Below are positions 24,175 through 31,531 of a stretch of 34,164 nucleotides of DNA, one piece after another. Where the stretch lies: the NCBI GenBank assembly GCA_947624645.1, contig CANQLG010000019.1, positions 1 through 34,164 of the forward strand, given 5' to 3'. Within the stretch, counting starts at the first letter, position 1, and each line of letters starts with the position of its first letter. Below the pieces are notes generated by a model. The model was given only the letters and a program-made list of their open reading frames with translations. It did not search any database and was not told the DNA's origin. The position numbers and the translations under genes are program-made. Origin of the DNA: Candidatus Gastranaerophilales bacterium. GTDB lineage: Bacteria > Cyanobacteriota > Vampirovibrionia > Gastranaerophilales > Gastranaerophilaceae.

Positions 24175-25143
24175 ATGAAAAAATTATTAACAGGATTTTA
24201 CGCATTAATCCTAACATTTTGTTTTGCCTGTATATCAAATGCGTGTGATATAGAGGGGCTTTATGATAACTATCAGGCAGTATATATGCCCTCAACAAAT
24301 ACTTGGACAACAGGTGGAATGGCTGATGACAGAATTGTTTTAACGAAAAAAACTTCGACAGGGTCAGGCAGTTATTCAGAATACTATAACAGTGACGGAA
24401 CTTTAGCTGTTGCTTTAGATTCTAATTTTGAATTTATTAAGGACGGAAGACTTATTGCAGTTGACAATGCAGACCTTAAATATTACGAAGTCAAGTATGA
24501 AGATGGCAAATTTACGGAAAAACCGCTTTGTGAAGCAGAATTGGCAGAAATATTTCCTAAAGCTCAAATAGTTAAAATATCAGAATTCCAAAAAAATAAA
24601 ATAACCGTAAATAAACTCGTTTCAGAAGATAAAATAATAGTTTTATTAAATGATACAGATAAATCATTCTATAAATATTCCTGCAATCCGAATGTACAAA
24701 ATAAAGATATAAAAGGATTATTAAAATTAACAACAAAAGGTAAAGTTAAATTTTCACACTACGGAGATAAGAAGAATCTATACACGATAAAAGTCAAAAC
24801 AGGTTTAGGATGTGCATGCAAAGAAAAATGTAATTGCCTAAAAAACGGCGAGAAATGCACATGCGGCGAAAAATGCAACTGCAAAGAAAAATGTAACTGT
24901 CTAAAAGATGGCGAAAAATGTACTTGTGGTGAAAATTGCAATTGCAAAGAGAAATGTAACTGTCTAAAAGACGGCGAAAAATGCACATGTAGCGAAAACT
25001 GCAACTGCAAAGAAAAATGTAACTGTCTAAAAGACGGAGAAAAATGCACCTGTGGCGAAAATTGCAATTGCAAAAAAGAATGTAACTGTTTAAAAGACGG
25101 AGAAAAATGCACTTGCGGCGAAAATTGCAATTGCAAAAAATAG
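24175..25143 (+). CDS. Secreted cysteine-repeat (metallothionein-like) protein
   Basis: A 322-residue product. The signal peptide covers about 1-23 (hydrophobic LLTGFYALILTFCFAC; cleavage probably in SNA-C). Residues 24-212 form a beta-rich domain I cannot assign. Residues 213-322 hold 32 Cys in 110 residues, arranged as five exact-length 21-residue repeats with the pattern C-x3-C-x-C-x6-C-x-C-x3-C-x, and a final C. Repeated CxC pairs (CNC, CTC) with Lys/Glu spacers and no aromatics are typical of metallothioneins, which bind Zn, Cu or Cd by thiolate clusters. Typical bacterial metallothioneins are small and cytoplasmic, so an exported repeat form would be unusual. Disulfide cross-linking is an alternative. 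It shares a unit with the TPR gene 15 nt downstream. AGGAG precedes the ATG. Confidence 0.8.
   Translation: MKKLLTGFYALILTFCFACISNACDIEGLYDNYQAVYMPSTNTWTTGGMADDRIVLTKKTSTGSGSYSEYYNSDGTLAVALDSNFEFIKDGRLIAVDNADLKYYEVKYEDGKFTEKPLCEAELAEIFPKAQIVKISEFQKNKITVNKLVSEDKIIVLLNDTDKSFYKYSCNPNVQNKDIKGLLKLTTKGKVKFSHYGDKKNLYTIKVKTGLGCACKEKCNCLKNGEKCTCGEKCNCKEKCNCLKDGEKCTCGENCNCKEKCNCLKDGEKCTCSENCNCKEKCNCLKDGEKCTCGENCNCKKECNCLKDGEKCTCGENCNCKK
24817..25131 (+). repeat. Five in-frame 63-bp tandem repeats encoding Cys clusters
   Basis: Five consecutive 63-base units (codons 215-319). They differ mainly at third positions (for example TGT/TGC, GGC/GGT, AAC/AAT), while the Cys positions are identical in all five. 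Amino-acid variation is limited to a few sites (Lys/Asn/Asp and Gly/Ser). The pattern suggests old duplication with selection on the protein, plus potential for copy-number change. Confidence 0.93.
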
Positions 25144-25158
25144 TTGGAAAGGGAAATT

Positions 25159-25821
25159 ATGAAAAAGATATTACTAACAACAATTGTTATGTTAGGATTG
25201 ACAGCAGGAGCTTTTGCTTCATCACTCACAGATTATGAAGCAGGCAGAGCAGCCTATGATGCAAAAGATTATACAACGGCAATAACTAAATATGACAGTG
25301 CAATAAAACAAAATTCAAAATATGCCGAAGCATATTACGGAAAAGGTGAAGCACAAATGGAGCTTCAACAATATGACGATGCCATAAAATCTTTTACCAA
25401 AGTTATAACATTAAAACCCAAATCAGCAGACGGATATTACGGAAGAGGAGCGGCAAATGCTTCAAAACAAAATTGGGCTGCCGCAAAAAAAGATTTAGAT
25501 ATTGCTGTTAAATATGATCCAAATAATTATGAAAAATATGAAGCACGTTCAATGGTTCTGTATGAATTAAAAGAGAAAGATGCAGCTTATGCGGATATAG
25601 AAAAAGCTATATCTTTGGCACCTAATGAACCTACTCCATACCGTTTAAGAGCATTATTCAAACTTGGAGACTTAAAATTCCGTGCAGCCAGAGCTGATTT
25701 CAGCTATGCAAAGAAAATAGAAAAAGCAAAAACAAAAGCGGAAAAGAAAGCTGCCAAAGAAGCAAAAAAAGCAGAAAAAGCAGAAAAAGCAGCACAAAAG
25801 GCAGAAAAAGCTTCTAAATAG
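25159..25821 (+). CDS. Secreted TPR protein with Lys/Ala/Glu-rich tail
   Basis: A 220-residue product. The signal peptide covers about 1-20 (MLGLTAGAFA-S). Four TPR-like units follow at about 24-57, 58-91, 92-125 and 126-159 (AYYGKGEAQMELQQYDDAIK, GYYGRGAANASKQNWAAAK), plus a partial one. A tail at 185-220 made almost only of Lys, Ala and Glu is likely a charged helix or coiled coil. The start is ATG 25159, with AAGGGA upstream; the frame reading from 25144 is excluded by the ribosome site. Only 15 nt separate it from the Cys-repeat gene, so the two are probably co-translated and may work together in the periplasm, for example with the TPR unit binding a partner. No enzymatic motif is present. 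Confidence 0.78.
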   Translation: MKKILLTTIVMLGLTAGAFASSLTDYEAGRAAYDAKDYTTAITKYDSAIKQNSKYAEAYYGKGEAQMELQQYDDAIKSFTKVITLKPKSADGYYGRGAANASKQNWAAAKKDLDIAVKYDPNNYEKYEARSMVLYELKEKDAAYADIEKAISLAPNEPTPYRLRALFKLGDLKFRAARADFSYAKKIEKAKTKAEKKAAKEAKKAEKAEKAAQKAEKASK

Positions 25822-25837
25822 TTTTAAAAACACAATA

Positions 25838-25867
25838 AAAAAACCTCCGACAAAAAGGAGGTTTTTT
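25838..25867 (+). terminator. Terminator of the Cys-repeat/TPR unit
   Basis: Stem AAAAAACCTCC / GGAGGTTTTTT with an 8-nt loop, ending in a T-run, 17 nt after the TPR stop. Confidence 0.9.
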
Positions 25868-25896
25868 ATTGTATAATTGATAAAAAGGAAACAATA

Positions 25897-26928
25897 ATGA
25901 AATATAAAAGCTGTCACTTAATAGAGCATGGAATATCAATAAACATTGATTCCGTTCAGGCTTGTTGTTTATCCAGAGAATTTAATAAAGGACAGCTTCC
26001 TATTCTTACTAATTATTCAAACAATAAAATTAACTGGGACGAGATATTTGAAATAAAAAATCGTCACAGAAAACATCAAAAAGTACAAGACTTAACACTT
26101 TGTGAAGGGTGTTATAATTTAAGAGAAGAAGATTGGGACGAGGAAGATTATATTTCCTTTATTAATTTTGACCATTGGAGTCATTGTAATTCAAATTGTA
26201 TATACTGTTGCGTTCAAACATATAAGCAAAAGCAAAAAAATAATATATTGGGAGCTATTAAAGACTTAATAAAACAGAAAAAATTCAAACCCACGGGAGA
26301 AATAACTTTTCAAGGCGGAGAACCTACAATATTAAAAGAATTTGAAGCTCTGTTAAAATTGTTTATTAAAGAAGGAGCAAAAATAAGAATCCATTCATCA
26401 GGTATATTATTCAGCAGAGCCATAAGAGACGGCTTAAAGAAAGGTAATGTAACCGTTGTTATATCTCCGGATGCAGGCACAAGAGAAACATATAAAAAAG
26501 TTAAACGTACGGATAAATTTGATAAAGTATGGAAAAATATTGAACATTACCGCAAAGGATTAAAAGAAGACTTTGCAAAAAATGTTAAAGTTAAATTCAT
26601 AATAATTCCCGGAGTAAATGATTCATTCGAAGAAATAACGATATTTTTAAATAAAATTAAAAAACTTGATATAAAAAGTATTGTTACGGATGTAGAATAT
26701 ACCTATGCTAATCAAAATATAAATAATATTTCTCCGCATGTATATATGTTGATGGATTATATAGAAGATTTTGCCAAAAATAATAATATAAATTACGAAT
26801 TATATGATTCGGCATTATATGCGCAACGGCAAAGACAATCGGAAAAAATAACGGAATTTAATCCTGAGAACATAGAAAAAGTTAAAAATCAAAACTTAAA
26901 TAAAAATATTAAGTATCAGAATTCTTAA
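25897..26928 (+). CDS. Radical SAM protein with N-terminal twitch/SPASM-like Cys region
   Basis: A 343-residue radical SAM enzyme. The cluster motif CNSNCIYC (C97, C101, C104; CX3CX2C) is preceded by WSH and followed by the GGEPT SAM-binding loop (140-144) and a SAM-strand-like 'VVISPDAGTRETYKKV' (about 184-200). The N-terminal region carries C6, C23/C24 and C69/C72 (CEGC) in an arrangement like the N-terminal twitch/SPASM segment of radical SAM proteins in which the auxiliary cluster precedes the barrel. So a second Fe-S cluster is likely. The substrate is unknown; such proteins often sit in surface polysaccharide or peptide modification loci. AAAAGGAAA precedes the ATG. Its 3' end overlaps the convergent membrane-protein gene by 20 bp. 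No obvious precursor peptide gene is adjacent. Confidence 0.82.
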   Translation: MKYKSCHLIEHGISINIDSVQACCLSREFNKGQLPILTNYSNNKINWDEIFEIKNRHRKHQKVQDLTLCEGCYNLREEDWDEEDYISFINFDHWSHCNSNCIYCCVQTYKQKQKNNILGAIKDLIKQKKFKPTGEITFQGGEPTILKEFEALLKLFIKEGAKIRIHSSGILFSRAIRDGLKKGNVTVVISPDAGTRETYKKVKRTDKFDKVWKNIEHYRKGLKEDFAKNVKVKFIIIPGVNDSFEEITIFLNKIKKLDIKSIVTDVEYTYANQNINNISPHVYMLMDYIEDFAKNNNINYELYDSALYAQRQRQSEKITEFNPENIEKVKNQNLNKNIKYQNS

Positions 26929-28405
26929 CCCTTCCTGATTTTTTAAATTCTTCACTAACCTTAGTTAAATCCCAATATTTGGTTTTTAGTTTAAATTTAC
27001 ACGTTTGTAAATATAGAATTTGGTTTTGTTCATCAAAATAGGTATTGTCAGAATCTATAAAACAAAACTGACTGTAATCATTATAATATTCCTGCGGCAT
27101 TATTATCTTGGTGTCAGTCGTTGAAGAATTGAATAATATAGAACGCTGTATTTGAGCGAAACAATTATTAGTATTTAAAAATTTCAGATTTTCAATATCC
27201 TCTTTCGGAATAGTAATAATATTTTGGGCAGAATCAGATATTATATTTTTAAAATATTCACTGCTTTTTTGAAAGTAAAACGAAGTATTTATCTGCCAGC
27301 ACAGATTCAAAATACCCCAAATACTTGTTATAATTAAAAGATTTGAACAAAACTTTGAATTTATATCAATTTTTAAATAATCAAAACAAAGAATAGTAAT
27401 AATAATCGGGAAAAGCAACCAAAGTGCCAAACTGTAATTTAAAAGTTCAACATTTGTATCAGGAGTGAAATATGTTTTTTTATATATTATAAAAACCGAT
27501 AGACAAGCCCAAAGAAATACAAAAAATAACCCTTTAAAATTCAATTTTTTTCTATAAACCATAAGGAAACAAATAACAATAAGAGCCGAAACCGGAATAA
27601 GTAAATTTTCGTCAAATAAGCGCAGCAAGGTAACTTTTGAAGCTTCAAACCATTCGCTAAGTCCTGCCCCGAAATCCAAATTTCCTCTGGTATATCTGAT
27701 AAATAACATTTTAAACGGAGTATATATAGCAGCGCACAAACATCCGAATCCGATTAATGCCTTATACCAAGAATTTTCATCATCCCGTCTTTTTATATAC
27801 AAATTGGAAAAAATAAACATAATAATTCCATATATCATAATTGTCTCAAAAGATTCAAACATATATATTATCAGCAGAATAACAGGCAATAAATCTTTAA
27901 GTGTAAGCTTAGTTTTGGAAAGGAAATATGCCAATAACATAAAATAGCATATAACGGTAATATGCAATTCTCTGCAAGCCCACACCGCATTTGGTATGGA
28001 AAGAATAAAATAAAAAGCATAAGAAATAGCAGCTATATCAAATCTTTGGGTTTTTTTAGCAACAAAATAATTTAAAATAAGCAAACAAAAAGGAACTATA
28101 AAATAAGAAACAGAGTATATTTTTATTAAATTCAATAATGAAATATTTTTTATAAAAATTAAAATAAAATTACAAGGAACGGAGACAAGAAAATTGTTTA
28201 AATATCGGGAACGGTTATCATCAAAAATTAAAAAACCGTCATAATCATTTACTAAAGGAGAAATAAAAGAAAAAAACATTGCGGGAATATCAAAAAATAT
28301 ACCCTCATTATTTTTGGCATAAAAAAACATAAAGACAATAAATGTAATTAATAGAATAATCAGCCAATATTTATTTTTTATGAAAATATTTTTTTCATCA
28401 TCCAT
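26909..28405 (-). CDS. Polytopic membrane protein, possible GT-C-type glycosyltransferase
   Basis: The 498-residue protein has about ten to twelve hydrophobic segments between residues 12 and 375, followed by a soluble C-terminal domain of about 120 residues with several Cys (CF, FCF, TCKF). The first extracytoplasmic loop has an acidic DYDGFLIFDDNRSRYLN segment, as in GT-C-fold transferases that use lipid-linked sugars. This is a fold-level guess only. No conserved family signature was recognised. No convincing ribosome binding site precedes the ATG at 28405; the first methionine is accepted because the following hydrophobic segment and length are consistent. It converges with, and overlaps by 20 bp, the radical SAM gene, and is divergent from gatC. 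Confidence 0.6.
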   Translation of the reverse strand: MDDEKNIFIKNKYWLIILLITFIVFMFFYAKNNEGIFFDIPAMFFSFISPLVNDYDGFLIFDDNRSRYLNNFLVSVPCNFILIFIKNISLLNLIKIYSVSYFIVPFCLLILNYFVAKKTQRFDIAAISYAFYFILSIPNAVWACRELHITVICYFMLLAYFLSKTKLTLKDLLPVILLIIYMFESFETIMIYGIIMFIFSNLYIKRRDDENSWYKALIGFGCLCAAIYTPFKMLFIRYTRGNLDFGAGLSEWFEASKVTLLRLFDENLLIPVSALIVICFLMVYRKKLNFKGLFFVFLWACLSVFIIYKKTYFTPDTNVELLNYSLALWLLFPIIITILCFDYLKIDINSKFCSNLLIITSIWGILNLCWQINTSFYFQKSSEYFKNIISDSAQNIITIPKEDIENLKFLNTNNCFAQIQRSILFNSSTTDTKIIMPQEYYNDYSQFCFIDSDNTYFDEQNQILYLQTCKFKLKTKYWDLTKVSEEFKKSGRVKNSDT

Positions 28406-28473
28406 AAAAAAATAATAACATGAAAAAAGGGCGTACTTATGCTAAAATTTAAAATATATTTTGGAGAAGAAAA

Positions 28474-28755
28474 ATGATAGGAACAAAAGACGTAGAACAC
28501 GTAGCAAAATTAGCAAGACTTGAATTAACAGAAGAAGAAACCGAAAAATATTCAAAACAACTCGGAGATATATTAAAATATGTGGAACAAATGAACGAGG
28601 TTGATACCCAAGGTATAGAGCCCATGCCTCACGCTATCCCTATATATAATGTAATGCGTGAAGACGAAGTAAAATATGAAGAAACAAAAGAAGAAATGAT
28701 GGCAAATGCCCCGTATGAAGAAAACGGATTTTTCAGAGTGCCAAAGATAAATTAA
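28474..28755 (+). CDS. gatC: Glutamyl-tRNA(Gln)/aspartyl-tRNA(Asn) amidotransferase subunit C
   Basis: The small stabilising subunit of GatCAB, which makes Gln-tRNA(Gln) and Asn-tRNA(Asn) by amidating the mischarged tRNAs. The 93-residue protein matches GatC throughout: DVEHVAKLARLELTEEE, QLGDILKYVEQMNEVDT, IEPMPHAIP, and a C-terminal 'APYEENGFFRVPKI'. A GGAGAAG precedes the ATG; an extended -10 (TGC-TAAAAT at 28440-28448) with a weak -35 may be the promoter. It is followed after 15 nt by pyrG, with which it probably forms an operon. gatA and gatB are not in this window. Confidence 0.96.
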   Translation: MIGTKDVEHVAKLARLELTEEETEKYSKQLGDILKYVEQMNEVDTQGIEPMPHAIPIYNVMREDEVKYEETKEEMMANAPYEENGFFRVPKIN

Positions 28756-28770
28756 TGAATTGAGGAATTG

Positions 28771-30405
28771 ATGACAACAAAATATATATTCGTGACAGGA
28801 GGAGTAGTATCATCTTTAGGGAAAGGAATAGTTGCCGCTTCCTTAGGTAAATTACTGAAAGCACGGGGATTTAGCGTAGTTATACAAAAATTTGACCCCT
28901 ATATTAATGTAGACCCCGGGACAATGAGCCCGTTTCAACATGGGGAAGTATTTGTTACGGATGACGGAGCAGAAACAGATTTAGATTTAGGGCATTATGA
29001 AAGATTTACCGATACAAATTTAGGGCAAATAAATAATGTAACATCAGGCAGTATATATCAAACCGTAATAAATAAAGAACGTCATGGTGATTATCTTGGA
29101 GCAACGGTTCAAACGATACCGCATATAACAAACGAAATAAAATCAAGAATAAAAAAAGCAACCCAGCAATTTAAACCTGATTTCATAATAGCGGAAATCG
29201 GAGGTACGATAGGTGATATAGAGAGCCTGCCATTTATAGAGGCAATAAGACAATTCCGCAGTGAAATCGGATTTGGCAACAGTATATCAATACATGTCAC
29301 ATTATTACCATATCTGCCAACTTCAGGCGAATTAAAAACAAAACCGTCTCAGCACAGTGTAACGAATTTGAGAAGTTACGGTATACAGCCTGAAATATTG
29401 GTTTGCAGAACTGCAAAACCGATACCCAAAAAAGAGAAAGAAAAACTTGCCCTGTTTTGTTCAGTTCCAAAAGATGCAGTAATAGAATGCCGTGATATGA
29501 AAAGCATATATGAAGTTCCTTTAGCACTGGAAGAACAGAATATGGGTGCGGTAGTACTTCAAAGATTATTTATGCAGGACGTAAAGCCAAATTTAGATTC
29601 TTGGAAAAATTTGGTATACAAAATAAAGAATCCTCAAAAGACACTAAGAATTGCAATTGCAGGCAAATATACAAAATTATCCGACGCATATATATCAGTC
29701 GTAGAATCTTTAAAACATGCGGGATACAATAACGATGCACAAATTGACATAAAATGGATAAACTCGGAAGACTGCATAGATTATGAAAAGGCAAAAGAAG
29801 CTTTATCTGATGTTGACGGGCTTGTAGTCCCTGGAGGGTTTGGCATAAGAGGCATTGAAGGCAAATTAAATGTAATAAGATACGCAAGAGAAAACAATCT
29901 TCCGTTCTTAGGATTATGCCTCGGCATGCAATGTGCAGTAATTGAATATGCCAGAAATGTTGTAGGATTAAAAAATGCAAATTCGATGGAATTTAATGAA
30001 AATACTCCCTACCCCGTTATAGATTTAATGACCGAACAAAAAAATGTAGAGGGCTACGGCGGAACAATGAGGCTTGGGAAATTTGAATGTCATATTCAAA
30101 AAGGCACAAAAGCCTATGAAGCATACGGCACTGATGTAATTTTTGAACGTCATCGTCACAGATACGAAGTAAATAACGAATATCGTAAACAAATCTCAGA
30201 TGCAGGCTTGGTATTTTCAGGATTATCACCTGACGGAATGCTTTGTGAGATGGTAGAATTACCCTCAAATGATTGGTTTGTAGCATGCCAGTTCCATCCC
30301 GAATTTAAATCACGCCCCGAACATCCTCATCCTTTATTTGCAGGGTTAATAAATGCAGCAAATAAAAGAATAGAAGCAAAAAATCAGGAACTTACAAAAG
30401 TATAA
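28771..30405 (+). CDS. pyrG: CTP synthase (glutamine hydrolysing)
   Basis: Converts UTP to CTP using ATP and ammonia from glutamine, the last step of CTP synthesis. The 544-residue protein has the usual length. The amidoligase half starts [20 protein letters not shown] (P-loop) and carries the conserved [20 protein letters not shown] and [12 protein letters not shown]. The class I glutaminase half has nucleophile Cys383 in GLCLGMQ and the His509-Glu511 pair in QFHPEF. ATG 28771 is the start, with GAGG 5 nt upstream, rather than the adjacent TTG. It is the second gene of a probable gatC-pyrG operon, and its 3' end faces the repeat-like element at 30433. Confidence 0.98.
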   Translation: MTTKYIFVTGGVVSSLGKGIVAASLGKLLKARGFSVVIQKFDPYINVDPGTMSPFQHGEVFVTDDGAETDLDLGHYERFTDTNLGQINNVTSGSIYQTVINKERHGDYLGATVQTIPHITNEIKSRIKKATQQFKPDFIIAEIGGTIGDIESLPFIEAIRQFRSEIGFGNSISIHVTLLPYLPTSGELKTKPSQHSVTNLRSYGIQPEILVCRTAKPIPKKEKEKLALFCSVPKDAVIECRDMKSIYEVPLALEEQNMGAVVLQRLFMQDVKPNLDSWKNLVYKIKNPQKTLRIAIAGKYTKLSDAYISVVESLKHAGYNNDAQIDIKWINSEDCIDYEKAKEALSDVDGLVVPGGFGIRGIEGKLNVIRYARENNLPFLGLCLGMQCAVIEYARNVVGLKNANSMEFNENTPYPVIDLMTEQKNVEGYGGTMRLGKFECHIQKGTKAYEAYGTDVIFERHRHRYEVNNEYRKQISDAGLVFSGLSPDGMLCEMVELPSNDWFVACQFHPEFKSRPEHPHPLFAGLINAANKRIEAKNQELTKV

Positions 30406-30432
30406 ATCAAATATAAATATAAATATAAAAAT

Positions 30433-30608
30433 AAAAATTAAAAAATAAAATTTGAAAATCATTTACGGAGTTTCGTAAATTTTCTTGTAAGACAACATCA
30501 AAGCGAGGACTGTTTGACGACCGTTAGGTCGGAGTTCCGCAGCTCGGGTCGCACATAGAAAATTAGAAACATAGTATCAGGTTTTCAAATTTTACTTTTT
30601 TAATTTTT
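30433..30608. repeat. Inverted-repeat-bounded, GC-richer intergenic element
   Basis: Arms of 28 and 29 bases (30433-30460 and 30580-30608) are reverse complements with one mismatch and one extra base. Between them lie a perfect 7-bp stem (ATTTACG/CGTAAAT, 30461-30480) and a GC-richer core (30501-30552) containing the hairpin CGACC-GTTA-GGTCG (30518-30531) and complementary CGAG/CTCG arms. It fills the gap between convergent pyrG and era, where REP- or MITE-like elements often sit. It may also end transcription from both sides. No ORF is present. Confidence 0.6.
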
Positions 30609-30643
30609 CATAAATATAAAAAAATTAATCAATTATAAGGCTT

Positions 30644-31531
30644 TTAATACATTTTATCCAAATCTTTGGATTTTTTGCGCCAATCTTTAACTACTTTCAC
30701 CTGTAAATCCAAATATATTTTTTTTCCTGCGGTATCCTCAAGCTCCTTACGTGCTTCCGTGCCTATTTTCTTAAGCATAGAAGCATTTTTTCCGATAATT
30801 ATACCTTTTTGAGTTTCCTGTTCAACTATAATTTGAGCACAAATACGGTCTATGTTTTCTTCTTCTTCATAAGAATCAATCACAACAGCAACGCTGTGCG
30901 GCACTTCATCATGAGTATAGAGAAGAATTTTTTCTCTGATAAGCTCTCGGGCAATATTTCGCATCGTTTCATCGGTTATTTCATCATCTTCATAGACTTT
31001 CTCCCCGACAGGAAGCTTTCTTATAATATTTTTTATTAAAGTATCAAAGTTCCTGCCTGTTTTTGCGGAAATTTTTATGCAGGAATAATTTTTCTCAAAC
31101 AGGGTTTTATAAGTTAAAAGGTTTTCCTCTCGTTTATTTAAATCTTTTTCAAGGTCATATTTATTGGCAACAATAAGCATTTCGCCGTTATATGATTTTA
31201 GAACATTTTCAACAATCCACTTATCGCCTCTGCCGGCCGAAGTTGCACCATCTACAATAAACAAAACCAAATCGACATCGGGTATGGCGCTTTTAGCTTC
31301 ATCGACAAGACATTCACCAAGTTTATCAACCGGTTTATGAATCCCCGGGGTATCAACAAAAACTATTTGAGCTTCATCTGTTGTTAAAATCCCGTTAATT
31401 CTGCGCCTTGTTGTTTGAGCCTTATTTGTTGCAATAGCAATTTTTTGACCGATAATTCGATTCAAGATAGTGGATTTACCTACATTAGGGCGTCCTATTA
31501 TAGCAACATATCCGAATTTATAATGTTTCAT
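30644..31531 (-). CDS. era: GTPase Era
   Basis: An essential GTPase that binds the 3' end of 16S rRNA and helps 30S assembly. The 295-residue protein has G1 GRPNVGKS (13-20), switch-like TRRRINGI, G3 DTPG (60-63), G4 NKYD (123-126), and a C-terminal type II KH domain with the GIIIGKNASMLKKIG loop. The ATG at 31531 is preferred over a reading starting upstream at 31573: GGAG lies 4 nt before it and homology starts at KFGYVAIIG. It overlaps the stop of the upstream CDF-CorC gene by 14 bp, so the two are translationally coupled in one operon from the promoter at 33398. Confidence 0.97.
   Translation of the reverse strand: MKHYKFGYVAIIGRPNVGKSTILNRIIGQKIAIATNKAQTTRRRINGILTTDEAQIVFVDTPGIHKPVDKLGECLVDEAKSAIPDVDLVLFIVDGATSAGRGDKWIVENVLKSYNGEMLIVANKYDLEKDLNKREENLLTYKTLFEKNYSCIKISAKTGRNFDTLIKNIIRKLPVGEKVYEDDEITDETMRNIARELIREKILLYTHDEVPHSVAVVIDSYEEEENIDRICAQIIVEQETQKGIIIGKNASMLKKIGTEARKELEDTAGKKIYLDLQVKVVKDWRKKSKDLDKMY

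Noticed and set aside
24175-24250. Lipobox making the Cys-repeat protein a lipoprotein
   Set aside because: Cys in FCFAC and SNAC lack the required L-(A/S)-(G/A) residues before them; a signal peptidase I site fits better.
24817-25131. Regular repeats as a possible CRISPR array
   Set aside because: Units are contiguous 63-mers, in frame, with no unique spacers, and they encode Cys clusters.
24759-25229. Open frame of 156 codons antisense to the Cys-repeat gene
   Set aside because: It is open only because the 63-bp repeats lack stops on the reverse strand; the product is low-complexity, and no ribosome site or homology is seen.
29109-30286. Several antisense frames inside pyrG
   Set aside because: pyrG is unambiguous over the whole span, and the antisense products show no family features.
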